Assembly (NCBI GenBank): GCA_019843655.1
Contig: JACDQD010000010.1
Location: forward strand, 10,585,637 to 10,649,636
Reading direction: 5' to 3'
From: Lethocerus indicus
Lineage: Eukaryota > Arthropoda > Insecta > Hemiptera > Belostomatidae
DNA: 64,000 bases
The notes beneath the pieces were generated by a model. The model did not search any database, had not been told where the DNA came from, and was given only the letters and a program-made list of their open reading frames with translations. Shown one piece after another: positions 13,301-26,762 of the stretch. Position 1 is the stretch's first letter, and every line of letters starts with the position of its first letter. Made by a program: the position numbers and the translations under genes.

Positions 13301-13689
13301 AAACGAATTGATCTGAATCGGATCCAGTATCTGATCAGCTCATTTTTCTTTCTGTTTCATCTCGGTTCTAACAAAAATTTAACTTCAGATATCCAATAAT
13401 CGATGGATATTTCGGAATCATATTAGTGGGAATTTCATTCTGCGAATTGTTTTATCCGTTGAGATAGTTCTCTAATAGAACTAGTTATTCAAATATCCAC
13501 TCCACAATGGACTCATTCAATTACATATCAAAATAAACGGGTTGTTTATTTAAAGAAAAATAAAACTATGCCTAAATTTATATTCGTGTTAAACGAAAAT
13601 CGCTGTTTAAGGCAGTAGTTCTCGAAACTATCCCTCAATAGGCTCATAAATAATGTTGAAAGCCACAGTATACAACGGGAAAGCGATCT
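10373..13689. other. Gene-free stretch
   Basis: No gene is supported. Moderately GC-rich DNA occurs around 10400-10600, 11120-11560 and 12190-12550. The last contains a 117-codon plus-strand ORF (12194-12547) with no recognisable domain. The remainder is AT-rich. Confidence 0.55.
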
Positions 13690-13699
13690 CAGGTGGCGC
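13690..13699 (+). promoter_or_regulatory. CTCF-like core motif (plus)
   Basis: CAGGTGGCGC matches the core of the bilaterian CTCF zinc-finger binding motif (AG-R-K-GGCGC). The flanks match the wider consensus poorly (G instead of C/T after the core). Orientation is plus, facing the minus-oriented motif at 18885. Motif match only; occupancy cannot be judged. Confidence 0.3.
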
Positions 13700-13765
13700 G
13701 TAAATCAGGTTGCGGTGGCCCCGGATTTATTATTTACGATAGCCATACCAGGAAAGAGGGTGGGG

Positions 13766-13798
13766 GAGCGAGAGAGGGAGAGAGGGGGAGAGAGAGGT
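13766..13798 (+). repeat. GA-rich impure microsatellite
   Basis: Imperfect GAGAGAGGG-type purine tract on the plus strand, read directly. It lies inside a 67-codon ORF (13715-13918) that I treat as a repeat artefact. Confidence 0.85.
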
Positions 13799-16700
13799 AA
13801 CAAAGAGGAGCCACGCTCCACTTTGTACTGTGCACAAATTAAGCAATTCGGTTTATCTTTCGAGAAACCCAGAGCCTTAAGAGATGAGCCCGTCTATTTA
13901 TTTAATAAGAATAATTAGCGTGCACGGCCGGAGTTTCGGAACTGTTGCCATTTCACTGAAATTATGCATTTCCTAGTAACAGAACTTATTACGTTCCAGC
14001 ACTCGTATTGTTCGTTAGTCTACCTGCAAGTATTTTAATTCAATGAAAAGGAAATTTAATAATTCCACGTCAGGTACATTTCCTGACACTAAACAATATT
14101 ATAACATCAATCAATATGTGCCATCAACATCGCATATGATAACAATTTAATTGAAACTAAGTAAGATTAATCCCAATTCAAATTCGTTGATACATTAGAA
14201 ATGGGCCCCTAGTTTAGCACATCTCGAACAATGTAGAATATGTATCGTTTTAAAGCAGGTTTTTTTTCGAATAGATTGAAGATATTTTATCCTATCGTCT
14301 AGTTTCATTGAGAATTTAAATTCTCTCTTACGCTGGGAAAACGCGTTCAGTGGTCATTTCAGGTTAGGGAAAGGATATTAGAGACAAAGCCAGGACGGAG
14401 GGCATTAACTCGACTAATTACCCGTCGGCAGATAATTGTAGTTTACGTCTTAAACTTCTATTACCGGGTTATAAATCTTTGTTGTGGCCCGAAGCGGGAT
14501 CCCTTTTAAATTTATGTCTTATTCATCAGCCCGGGCAGCGTCCCTCACAAATAACAGCTTCCCTTAATCGACCCCAATGTACCGCCTAATATTAACCGGT
14601 TCCAGTCTGTAAATATAAGTCATAAATTAACGCTACTCCGAGCCTCGTTACATAACGGAAGATCCCGGGAAAGATGGTTTGAATCTTGGCAGAATCTATG
14701 TTATTAACGGAATGTTACTCACGACGGTTCCATGTTGCAAAGCCGAATGGAAATATAAAGGATAAATAATTATATTTTTGACTATATATATTTCAAATAA
14801 TAATCATATGCCTAATTCCAAAAATGTTTTTCCGGATTTAGGCCCCAGGGAAACTGTTAATTCATACCAAGAATCAATGTTAATGTTAAACTACGTTATA
14901 TCGAGTTTAATGCAATGAATATGCGTACATAGATAAAATACCTAGTGGAAATAAAAGAAAAATACATACCAAAATGGACGCCCCAGAACGAGGTTAAATT
15001 GGCAAAACTGTATTTTATTGATTAATATGAACACCCACTCATATAAGGTGTTCGAACACCCGTGTAGTCCCAATTCACGTGGCCATAATTCAGAAATAAA
15101 GCCCTATGCAAATCCTCCCATTTTATATGAGCCTTGTTTGTCGCAGTAGGAACGCCCCGTCGTTCGATCAATCATAGCCGCTCGGGTTCTAGAAAGAGCC
15201 GTGGTAGAGGATATTCGCCGGGTACAGGAAAACAGCACGTAGTTTTCGTGTTATTTGAGGAATTATGCGAATCAAAATAATACAATATCTAACACACATT
15301 TCTAACTAAAGATGCTTGTACCAGTTTTACAATGAAATGAATTTTCAGCAAAACGAATCGTTGAACGAGCCTGTCAACAATATTAATCGACAGACGTTTG
15401 ATTTAATTAGTTCTAGTTCAAGTACATAAATCAGTAAAAGGATTAATTTTTCTATACAGTAAATTTCGATTTTCAGCATATAATAAAATGCAATATTTAT
15501 GCACAACTTATATTAACTTATGTAAAATTAACAGTAAAATTATGTTAAAAATCAAAATCGTATTAACACATAACCACGTATTTCTCCTTCACAGAATAAT
15601 GTGTTCCGCGCTTAAATATCTTCTGCCAACTGCCGAACCCAAACTGAATAAGACATATACGTAAGCTAATACATAATTCATCCGCCCAATATCATCCCCA
15701 TTTCCGGAACTTTCTCCGGTAAATAAATTTCCCCGGGTAACAGCATCTCTTCGGCCAATACAATACAGGGGAGTGAAGGGGAGGGGGTGGAAGGAAGGGC
15801 ACAAATACGGCGATGGGGTTGGGTGGGGGAAAAATAGGACATGAAAGTCGTTTCAGGTTTCAGGCGACTGGGCCTCAGTCGTCGGGATAAACCTTACTCT
15901 TCTCCTCCCACTGTCTGCCAGAAAGCTCTGCATTCAGCCAAGAGAAAGAATGTACCAGAGACCGGCCATTGTGAAGATTTGGAACTCAACCAACCCGCTG
16001 ATCAATCGACTATCTGAATAGAATCGTTAATAGATTACTTTAAGTATTGCTTAAAACGTATTGGGGAAACATTTATAAAAACGAAGAACCGTAGCAAGTT
16101 GTAGACAATAGAATTGTTGCCTCTACGTCGCGAGATCTGTTCAGACCTCATCGTAGAGCGGGCAGGCCAGCATCACGTGATCCCACTCCCCCTCCTCACC
16201 GCCATTTCGTTTCCTCGTTAATTAGTAAATGCACAGTTCTCTACTCTGAACAGTTTGAGCCGGTAGAAAGCGCCGGAAAATCTATTAATCTCATCAATCC
16301 CCCCGATATCTACCGAACTACAACGTAGCTTAAGATTCCGAAGGGACTCTCCCAGGACTCCATCGATCGACTGCATTTAACTTAATTAAAGGACGTAAAA
16401 AAGACGGACGAAACTGGTGGAGGGGATGTTTAATTCAGAACCGGGGAGTTGGTGGGGCCGGGAGTTAGCCCCAAGAGTTCTGCAGGAAAAAAGGTTGGCT
16501 TAAAATATCGAAGAGACGACACCCCCTACCCTTAATCCCGACAGTAGTAGACGACCGAACTAGGTCAGCTGACCGGCAAGGAACAATGCCTCGAAAAGGT
16601 ATATATAAAAAAGAAACTTGAAGAAGATAATCGGAAGGAGAGAAAGTAGGATGGATGCCGTTTGTTTTACCGGCGGGCGACCGACGAGAGATAGAATAAA

Positions 16701-18884
16701 CAATGGGCCGTCCAAATCAGAATGCTACCACCACCGACACCAATTATTCAGCACCGCCCCAGGCCCACCCAGATAAAGAAACGGCAGAGTTTCGCGGGGA
16801 GGAAGGGGGAATTACTTCCAGGTTCCTCGACTATTGGAAATTCATTAACCGCCATTTGAATGCTAGATTAGTCACTCCGGGAAACTTTCAAACTTAATTT
16901 ATAACATTGATGATTTATTCCTTTAGAATCGACGAATTGGCATATTAATAATATTGTTATTCCGAACCAAATTCAAAGTGCTATTTAGTATTAAAAACTG
17001 TTACACCAAACTGTAGCTCATCCCTAAACACCAGTTGAAAAAAAGAGAGTATCAAAATTCTAAATCATAATACATTTCACCAATTATGTAAGCACAGTTG
17101 AACCGCCATATTTCCATATGGAGAAGGAATTTAGCTATTTTAAAAATAAATAAATAGTTAATGGACCGCTAGAACTCTACAAGAGTCAAATAAATGTTGA
17201 AACTTATCTTCAACTACAGATTTAGATTAAGATAGTGCTATTCAACACCATGCATTTTTGTGAGAGTCAAAATATTTACAGTAGAATCGATTTTCTTAAA
17301 GAATTGTATATGCACGCAACATGTGTTTGATATATGTTTTCGAACAGGCATAATTTTTTTACTGTGCGTTTTATATCGTCCTAAATCGGAAAACGGGGCA
17401 TCAGTTATTTGATACTTGAAAGACCTACAGTTTTATTGAATGGGAAGGTCAACAGAGGCAAATCGTATTTGTCTTGATATATTGAGATATATCTCTTTCT
17501 AAATGTACACAATTGGATCCTGTTTACGTTTGCCGGATCTCTTTCAGCAGTCGTCTAAAGGTTACCGCATTAGGAATTCCGGGGCGCTATTATTTATGGT
17601 GTCTTGTTAGTCTGGCTTACAAAGCCACCGCGTCGTTAGCCTATAGTGATACAGACTAGATAGGAAGCGTACATTTTAGGAATGTAAGGCTAGTACACTC
17701 CGTGATGGTGGGGCGATCTCTTAACCTGTAATAAAATAACCCCATTCAACTTAAGCTCCAAAAATACGTTTTTAAGCGATTGGGGTAGACACCGATTACT
17801 TTAGTAAGCGACCCAAAAAAAAATCCATATAGCTCTTTGAAAGCCTGATAATTTGATCCGATTAGGCCATCCTTATAAGTCCTGATTATCTTTTAAGCGC
17901 TAGCCAGCCCCCTCAGAACATATAAAATAGATTTACGGCTTTTATAAACAAATTAAGCCTTCAAACTATCTATTACGAAATTGGCTGGGTAGGCGCAGCT
18001 TGTATTACAGTAACAGCCCACTCTACAAATTAGTAATTGAATGAAAATTTTGTCCGGTGAAATTCGAACATAGGTCTTGTCCCCAAATCCGCTCTAACCC
18101 CTAATACAGGCCGGGTCCCGATTATTTTATTAGCCATTTCGAAATTCCACAATTCAATTACTCAGTCTCCCGAAACCTATCCCTCTATGTATCCCGCCAC
18201 TTGTTATGGGATAATCTCCTTACAACTGTTGTGCCTGGTGTTTTGCATATGGTGCAATAATTTGTCGCTACTTCCGACGTTAATACTAATTTAAAGATTT
18301 GTGTTATCACTAACTTCGGGTGGGATCGCGTGATACTATGGGGAAGAACCTCGGTTGCAGGGGTTGACCCCCTGATAGTCGTCTGTTTCCGACGTTTTGA
18401 CACTCTTCTCACTGGTTCCATGATCAGGATCCGACCAAGGAAAAAACCCGGCTATTGAGGGTGAACAGCATTTAAATACTGGTCGCGGTAACTTGGTATT
18501 CTTTTTCTTGTTGGCCCAATTACAACCGTAAACATTGCCACAACATTAACTCAATTTCTGTTTGAGAATGTCAATAAATGGGTAAATCTCTAAATGTGGA
18601 AGTCATATCGCCATTTTTTTACTATGTCTATTCTTTCCTCCGAAAAATTGAGATTCTGTGACGGTTTTCTGAAAAGGTTTTTCCGACTGCGAATAGTCTC
18701 ACGCCATTCTCGGTTTATGTAGGGAGGGGCCGGGGAGTAAGGATGAGGGCGCCCCTTTACTCGAACGCATCCCAGTTTGCAGTCTGACAGGACGGTTCCA
18801 ACACGATCGAACGGCGACAATTTGTACCCGTCAGCGGTCCCTCATGGCAACGACATGTGTGAGCGTGCCTGCTCTCTGTTGTGT
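13799..18884. other. Gene-free stretch
   Basis: No gene is supported across about 5 kb. ORFs are at most about 78 codons. A perfect 14-bp palindrome, GGTGTTCGAACACC, lies at 15047-15060, with an extra GAACACCC word at 15029-15036. A small hairpin (GATATAT/ATATATC) sits at 17476-17493. GC-richer patches occur at about 16140-16560 and 18720-18960. Confidence 0.55.
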
Positions 18885-18901
18885 TAGCGCCACCTGCGGT
18901 C
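18885..18901 (-). promoter_or_regulatory. CTCF-like motif (minus)
   Basis: Read on the minus strand the site is GACCGCAGGTGGCGCTA. The core CAGGTGGCGCTA differs from the vertebrate consensus CAGGGGGCGCTA at one position, and T there is tolerated in CTCF sites. It lies at the edge of a GC-rich island (about 18720-18960). Binding is inferred from the motif alone. Confidence 0.4.
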
Positions 18902-20519
18902 GACACGAGGCGGTTGGTGGGGGAGCCGACTCGCTTCCGGCAGCCTCACAGGAAGGGGTCTCTTACTCTTACCCCCTTTATTGAGTGGCCCGTCTTGTTT
19001 TTCCCCCTTCCGCGATAATTCCCCCTAATGCCTTTAATTTGATGGGTATCGCAGCTCCGTTGCCTTTCACGTTCAGCTCATTCCCTCTTCTTTAATTCTG
19101 AGCCAATCTACCCGCGAATCTTGGCTAGGGACACACTTCCTCGTTTCCGGCGAAAGCACCCTGTCTCTGTCCTGCCACGTGGAAGCCTTACATGATTTAA
19201 ACCAAAGAACAACAGATCTGAAAGAAATCAACCGCTAATGGTCCCAGTAATAAGCCGGCCTCTTAGGTTTAAAACAAAAATAATTCCGCCGCCGGGATTC
19301 CAACTATAAGAATAAAAATATATGTTACTTGGAGCAGTCTAGTCCCGACAATCCCAAGACCATCCGTGTCGCCCGGAATACTAGGACCATCCTCATCACA
19401 TCCCTGTAAACTCATATTTACGTCCTATTTATCTCTCAATATAATAATTATTTGTAGTGTCGTAATTCTCTTGGAAAACGAATTGAGTGTAAAATCGATT
19501 ATTTCCAAAGGAATCAAATCCGGCCACCCCCAAAACAGTTCCTAAGACTTGGAATTTATTCCTAGAAATCGCATTCAATTCCTATTGTATTTAATCCCAT
19601 GACAGCATAAACGGGCGGATTAGGAACAAGCAGCTGTCCTCGGAGGGTTTGGGTCGGGTCTATGGCCAGCGGGATTTGAATAATGCCGCTTCGCATTCTC
19701 TTCGAATTGAGTCGGACCGTGTGTCTGCCCTGAATAAACATGAGCAAATATTTGAGGGCGCAGCCGGATTTATAATCTCCTTAGGCCGTTTCATTCCATT
19801 CAACTCCTCCGAAATTGCGGCTCCAAATAGTTGTGAGACCGGGGATGAACGCTACTTTCAAGCGCAAGCTGTGTACGAGGTGTTTTCGAAAATAATTTCG
19901 TCCAATTTAGAAGGAAACGTCTCATTTAAGCGAACGAATATAATATTCTAGGTTATATATTTCATTCTTTTCATTTTATAACAAATAATTACAAGAATAT
20001 AATTTTCGTAGTATAAAATTGTTACTCACGATTTATGGACGACAAAATGAAACCAATATTTAAAAAAAGTAAAGAGGACAGAAACAGAGTGGCCGAATAA
20101 TGTAATTGATATGCAGTTATAGTACCAACGGAATAGGTACCACGATCGGCGAACTATAGTCATGATGGTAAGATTCAGCCGGAGATTGATCGTAAGTACA
20201 GTTGAATAGCTTGATGTTGTGATTGATCAAGTGGACAATCGAGAAGATATTCTGAAGTCGGGCAGGAGAATACAGAGAAGGGGGAGAGAACGGCAGAAGA
20301 ATAGACTTCCTGTTGAATGGCCTTTCATAAGATGAGAGAACGGAATGTAGAAAATCCGAAAGAAACGGGGCTCGAGAATATGCAGGTTTTTCTTTCATTC
20401 CGGATCCATTCCGATCCGGGTCAAGGGTTGTGTCCAATTCCGCGCTCTTTCAGAGGCAGTACCGAAAGAATCCCTGCGACATGGCCAAAGCCGTCGAGTC
20501 AATAAATAAATAACCCCCG
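18902..20519. other. Gene-free stretch
   Basis: No gene is supported. ORFs of 100-106 codons at 19649-19951 (plus) and 20117-20437 (minus) lack recognisable motifs and splice context. Confidence 0.5.
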
Positions 20520-21005
20520 GCGAGGTAATTGTATCCTTTCGGCGCGTTTAAGGGGTGGCCGGGGGTGGGGAAGGTACATTGTCCCCGGGTCAACACATTA
20601 TCGCTTTCGGTGGCTCCAGCGTTTTGCAATTGACGATACGTCGGACTATTATTCGGAGAGGACCGCGAGCGCGGAGTACAGGACAACAGGTTAACAATAA
20701 TGGTGTCCAATTAAGGTTGACCGGAATGGTGAAGGGAAGGGGGGGTATTGCGAGGACATTGGAGGGGTCGAATTCGTAGCCTCCGGGCGGTATCCTGTCG
20801 CCCAAACTCCCCCGCCACCACTACCACCACCCCCGACCCACCTCTCCACCAGTCAGGGCCGGCCCGACGACGAGGACAACGCTCAATATCCGGACAATCC
20901 AATAACGGACAGGCGGAGTGTCCAGGCCCCCGTCAATCCCACCGGCCTCCTCCGCGATACATCAACTTGTCCAATAAGCGCCAACGCCGTTTTAATTACT
21001 GACCT
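20520..21005. other. GC-rich, CpG-containing island
   Basis: A roughly 480-base block visibly richer in G+C than its surroundings, with many CG dinucleotides and C-rich or G-rich runs (CCACCACCACCCCC type near 20813-20850). Several short ORFs overlap on both strands, as expected where stop codons are rare, so none is called. It could be a CpG-rich promoter or enhancer. I see no TATA/initiator pair in it. Confidence 0.5.
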
Positions 21006-21439
21006 ACACGCGACGACATTTTTTAAACCGCCGCCATGTCACGTTTTCCACTCTCCGCCAAGGTCACGCTACAGAAACTTTTATTAAAAACTGGTCTCGA
21101 GATATCGTTTCAGTTCGCGATTTATAGTAGATTGCACATAACGAAACACCGCAATGTCATTAGAACAACACAAAATCATATTTTACTTATAGCCAAAATA
21201 TATAATTAGATACATAGATAATCAGATGATTTCAAGGTATTGAACCTTCGTCCCTTCTTTTCAATTACTCACAAATTTGATTGAAAAATAAATGAACCTG
21301 TATTGAATCCAGAGCGCTCGATAAATTCCAAATTACATTTAGCTCTATTTTGCATTTATCTTTGTTTTCGAATAATGTCTCCATTTCCGAGAAGCAGCGT
21401 AAGAGGCGAGAAATAATTAAATCCTGAAGGGTGATAGCC

Positions 21440-21466
21440 GGGGGGCGGGGTTAGGGGGGGGGGGGG
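21440..21466 (+). repeat. G-quadruplex-prone G tract
   Basis: A run of about six G, then C, then GGGG, then TTA, then 13 consecutive G (21454-21466). This satisfies the usual four-G-run rule for intramolecular quadruplexes on the plus strand. It lies in a GC-rich patch (about 21420-21680) with no supportable gene. Confidence 0.8.
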
Positions 21467-23420
21467 TTGGCTAACTAATTGGATGGGAGGGTGGGGACAT
21501 TGAGCGGTCGCTGACGACTCCCCGATAATAACTGGGCCATAATCCGGGGGCACAATTAAAACGCCCGTCCGGTCCGGCACTCTGTATTGTCGGCCCTCAG
21601 TCCAAATGGTCCGGATTTACGGATACGGTCTAATTGTATTTTGGGAGGGAAACTCGGGTAAACGGAACCGCCGGTAATGGGACTTGCTTAAGCATAAGCA
21701 GGATGCCGACTTACTCGGTATCAATTTAGCGGTCGGCCAGAATATAGTATCACAGGTCGGAATTTCATCAGATGGAACAAAGAATCAAGATTTATATATA
21801 GTGCCAAAAAATATCATCTAAAAACAAATTGTCGTAAAAATATTGAAGTTGATCACATTCTGAACCCTTAAAGCTTAAATTTTAGGTTGATTTTCAAATC
21901 ATCGCGAATCATTGCTTTTCGTTATGAAATCAATTTTAAGCTATATATAAGAACGGTTAACCCCTCAGTCACGAATTAATACTGTGCCCAAAGGCTGTGT
22001 ATTTTATTTAAGGAATTATAAACTTTTTATTGACATCAGAATTATTATTCGGGGAGACGCTCAGACAGGCCCACCATTTTAATACGGTGTTGTGGACGGT
22101 GTTCGCATGAGTTGAAAAAAAAAGGTCTTCGAATAATAAAATTTTCCACAACAAAATTCTTCCTCTCAGCCGCACGACCGATCACAGGCGACAAAATGCG
22201 TACCATTGGTGAATTTTGCAGATTCCAATATATCCCCGTGGACAGGGGTCGCTAACATTTTCAACGCTTTGCACAAGCGCTTGGCACAATTCAAAAATAT
22301 GCTCACTCATATAACTCAAAAATATATCTTACAAAATATACTTTATACAATAGGTCTAGAAATCAATTTGGCTCAAATCATGCTATACCTAATACAACAA
22401 TAATCTTTTGCCTACTGAAATAATGGTTGCAGCTTTTATATGCTATATATCTCTTGAATCTGTGATGTCGTAATATAATCATGGAATATATTATTTCATC
22501 AAACAAACAATTCACCAATTTGAATTTTAAATTTGATGTACGCCAACGGCAGTTTTCGAACCCTTCGCTCTTCAGCTCTATAAATTTACAGTCGAGTCTA
22601 TTCCTTTTCCAGGCCTACTAATTCGCGGTTATCTAATTCTTATTTCGAATTCGCCTAAAATTAAACAATGGGAAAATAAAGGAATAATATAAACAGTAAA
22701 AAGTAGCACTAATACTTGTTTTTGGTTCTGAGGATTGAACGGATAATGTTCCAAAATATATTGGATGAACTTGGATACTCTCACGAATTTCGTGTACTCG
22801 GCTGCCAGAATTCATTGGTTGGGCTTTAACTTGAGATAAAACCAGTTCAGAGTAGACATCGTATTGGGGTTGCGGTAAGGGCCTTGGGAGAAGTAATATA
22901 TATGGAAAAATCGGAGGAGCAACTCGCGCGTCAAGGGCCCGTCGGGAGCTAACAACTAGTCCAAGGACGATGGGTCGGCATCGGGGTTGGCCAACGCCCG
23001 CCGAACCAAAGTCCAAGTAGATTCGTTTGAAGTTCCAGGACTTCGACCTGTAAGTTAATTAGCGGGGGGTGATAAGACTCTGTTCAAGAAAGGACAGAAA
23101 CTTTACACTAACGGCCATCGTCAAAGTACATTATGGCAGATAAAATGGGGAAATTCGATAAAAATAAAAGTTACCGGCAAAATTTTTAATGTAACTTTTA
23201 ATCTAATAAACTATACTGTTTGCCATGTAGAGTTAAGCTACAGTAACATATTTTTTCTCCCACTTGTTTGATCCTATGCTAGAACGGTCTCGGCGTTTAT
23301 ACCTTTTGTAATATCTTTGTAAGAATAATTTTGATTTATATGTTTTATAATAACATAATTTATCTCATGGTAGAGCAATATTCTCGACAGCTATTTAATA
23401 CAATAGATTACATAGGAGTA
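21467..23420. other. Gene-free stretch
   Basis: No gene is supported. A 127-codon minus-strand ORF (22633-23016) has no recognisable domain, no signal peptide and no clear splice sites at its ends. Confidence 0.5.
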
Positions 23421-23485
23421 GTACGGCGCCAGCGATGCGGGTATGCAATACGGCTCGGTCGTGCGGGTTAGCATCAACGCCGTAC
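23421..23485 (+). repeat. Foldback element, copy A
   Basis: The element begins GTACGGCG and ends with its reverse complement, CGCCGTAC. A second inner arm pair (GATGC/GCATC) follows after small unpaired bases, so it can form a hairpin or cruciform. A homologous copy lies in opposite orientation at 27633-27707. Shared words are CGTCGTGCGGG-type (one mismatch), TTAGCATCA and GCAATACGGC in the same order. Copy A lacks about 28 bases present in copy B. No coding potential. It could be a small non-autonomous foldback/MITE element or a dispersed structured sequence. Confidence 0.65.
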
Positions 23486-24706
23486 AGTAAATATACTGAG
23501 TCATATTCCATAATCAATTCCCCTGAATTCACTGAATACAAATACTAAATTCTACCAAAACGCATTACCATTTTATTTGTTATACAATTTTTAAAATGTA
23601 ACTAACTAGCTAACTTCCCCCATTGTTTGAATAAATCCACTATAATGATAAATTTGTTCTTGCTGGAGTTATGTTGACTTTTCGGAAATTCCCCCTTATA
23701 GTTAATTATCCGTCCCAAAGGAAAACGGAAGAAAGGTTCTAAGAACTTCTAAACGCTGCGATATTTATCGTAATTATTCCGTTGTACATATTTTGCGGCA
23801 AGCAACGTGTTCCGTCACAGCCCGCTTTTATAGCGCGTCAGTGTGTTATCCTCTCGAAAGTGGCGGAAATCAATATTTGAACCATGGAATGTTCTGCGTT
23901 ACACCGGAGGAGCTGTGTCTCCTGCAATGTTTTTATCCTGATATTAGCCCGCAACTGAGCGGTGGGCTTGGGCTGAATTAACAGTGTTTGCCCGGCGAAC
24001 TCAAACACGAGGAGAACGCGTCCAGTTGAACCAGTGGAGCAGAGCACAGTTATTAACACGGTGCCAAACCCATCACCCCTCTCATTCACCCCGGCTTTGT
24101 CACCCGTACCTGGATTATCTCACAAACCCGTGATATTAAGAGCCGGTTGAGGGTTTGATCGAGCCCAAAGTTTCGTTAAACGTTCCCCTGGATATTGAGG
24201 CAGTAAAGTTTTTTGCAATCAGGGGGGAATTCCAATGTTGCCGGCATCCTATTATGTACACATATTTAATAAAATAAAGATATTTGTAATTTTTCACAGC
24301 TTAGCGGTTAACAGGTTTCTAATTCAGGCGAGGAAAAATGTTATTTTGTATACGCGGCAAACAGAGGTGCATAAAAGGGAGAACTGACTCATCCATTACC
24401 ATGCCCTGGGGACTGAATATGCGGCCGAGGTAGCGTTAAGGGCACGTGGTATTACTGATGCAATACAAACTAGTTTCCTCGTACGCGGAACCGTTGTACA
24501 ATAACTTCACACGATTACTATAAATATACAGGGTTTCAACCCTGGGTATGAATAGATCGACTCATGACTCCGACATCGTTGCCATCGAGACTCACTTTTC
24601 CTTTCGTTGACACGTTGCCGCCCACACAATTACGTCACATCATTTTTCTGAAAATGCAGTGTCAATGTAGATGACAGTGTTGAATTTTCAACGTTTAAGA
24701 ATTAAT
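23486..24706. other. Gene-free stretch
   Basis: No gene is supported. CAGGGTTTCAACCCTG at 24529-24544 is a short inverted repeat (7-bp arms, 2-base centre). Modest ORFs at 23793-24089 overlap on both strands. Confidence 0.5.
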
Positions 24707-24734
24707 CGTTTAATTAATTAAACGTTTAATTAAT
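24707..24734. repeat. TAAT-rich palindrome plus direct repeat
   Basis: CGTTTAATTAATTAAACG (24707-24724) is a perfect 18-bp palindrome. Its left half word, CGTTTAATTAAT, is repeated directly at 24723-24734. The block carries several overlapping TAAT/ATTA cores, the usual homeodomain recognition core. Binding is inference; AT-rich DNA also makes such palindromes by chance. Confidence 0.7.
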
Positions 24735-26762
24735 CTGAGGTTAATGGACAAATCTCTCAGAAATTATTTCGTATATTAATCCTCTGAAATATGAACGAAA
24801 TTATTTTTTGATGAGAAATTAATTTGAAATTGTTGCTGAAAATATTATCCTTAAATATATCCTTTAACATGTTTTAATGCGTGTCCCTCATATGAATATA
24901 TGCCGTATCCCAAAAAAATATTGGTATCTCCCTGGACTTTCATCGTGCAATGCGTCGTTCTAAAATGCATTATGCGCAGGAAGAATATTTAATGGGCAAT
25001 ACGATCAAGTCTACAATACCATTCCTTGCAGCCGAAAAATATCGCTGTTGATACCTACTGATTATAATATTGAAAAAAATCGACAGAAATACCAACCGAC
25101 CACACGACGGCCTAAAAATGTCGACTCAGCCAATAATTTGAGCGACATTCGTATCGGATATTGCAAGAGCATTTGTGGGTGGTGTGTGTGTGTGTGTGTG
25201 TGGTTCGGATGATGGTTGAACGGCAGGGTAGGTAGGGTATCTGGTGCCGAGATAGCGCTAATGGACAAAGTTGGGGCCTCGTATAACTAAGTTCCCGTTA
25301 AAATCGGCCCCACAACTCCGGCCCCGACCCGCACCAGCCCGGTCATCAATGGCGAAACTCAGCCAAATTCCGAGAAACTTTTATTCCCCGGGTATTTTTC
25401 AACATATCGGATATGATATTAATCCAACTTCGATTCAGACAACTCAATCGCTTTTAGGAGTTCCCACCGAGCGGAAACGGTGAATTTAGATGTAAATTTT
25501 TCAATAATTCCCCTATTTCGATGGCGTTTATAGAAGTAACTAGTAATTTTAAGTTGTAAACTGTAACTAATTGTGTTAATTCAGAACGGGAAAAGTAAAG
25601 GGATATAAAATTTGTGTTTCATCATTCTTAAATGATGAAACGTATAGATGAGAATACATTTCAGTCCTTGTACTTTTGGGATAGTAGCTAATATTCGGTG
25701 AGTATTTATATTATTAACAGTATGAATACTGTGCGATAGGACACTACTGAAGATGGTGAGAGGCCAAAACCGGTCTGGCGCAGGAACATATCAGCTAAGA
25801 AATATAGAAGACTACTAGAAGTGAACTAGAACGAGAAAAAATAGAAATGATTCGGTATTGAATATATTTCGATTTTTTTTAAACACAGAACTGAATAATC
25901 AAATCTGTTCTCCAAAAGCAAAGAGCAGAATCTAAAATGACTCATTTATAAAGACGCGCACTAAGGTTGTCCAGCCATTAAACATTAATTAATTTATCAA
26001 ACATTTATTCTGTAGTTATAGAGAGCTGTGAAGTATCTGAAGAGAGTAGCGAATACAATTTTCAGTTCACTGAAGGAATGAAATGGGACACAAAACGAAA
26101 ATTCCGGCCCTGATCATAATCCGTTGTAATTACCCGACCGGAAATAATTAAGAAACTCAGAGTTTTCCTGTCGGGAAGCGGGGAGGGTGATGAAAAAATA
26201 GAAATATACAAAAATAAAGTATCGAAAAGGCGAAATGGAAAAAAAACAACCGCCGACGCCCCGCTCCGGTACGTCATTTAATCCGACTCTAATTTCCAAG
26301 GCGAGGCGTTAATCCAATTAGGGCCGAGGAGGAATATTCATTAGCCTCCAAGAGACCGGCAGAAAACCGCGCCGCAAGACATTTGATAATGCCGAATAGC
26401 GCTGTAATTAATGTTCAAGGATATAAGTTCGGCAGGCTGCAAAAAGGGGGCTGTTACGAACTGGAAGAGCGTTTTTTTAATATACCCAAAATATAAATTG
26501 ATTACCAGCACACGTAATTAATTATTGGATAATTTCCCGAGTTATTGAGTCAACAATAATATTAACAATCCTAATTATACGATCAAATTTGACAAATACA
26601 TGAGAACAGTAATCGTCTTACGAACTTCACAAATTGAATACTGAACTTAATCAAATCAAGCTGCTATGTCCATGTTTTAAAATCTTTCTTTCCTGTCTCA
26701 TCAATCATGAATTCAGTTATCGTCTCGAGTTTAATGAACTGGAATGTTTCCGGAATGCGGCA
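24735..26762. other. Gene-free stretch with GT tract
   Basis: No gene is supported. It includes a (GT)10 tract at 25182-25201 and one acceptor/donor pair (25662-25664 and 25698-25699) enclosing only 33 bases, too little to call. Confidence 0.5.
25182..25201 (+). repeat. (GT)10 microsatellite
   Basis: Uninterrupted GT dinucleotide tract read directly. Confidence 0.95.

Noticed and set aside
22633..23016. 127-codon minus-strand ORF
   Set aside because: No family resemblance and no supporting start or splice context.
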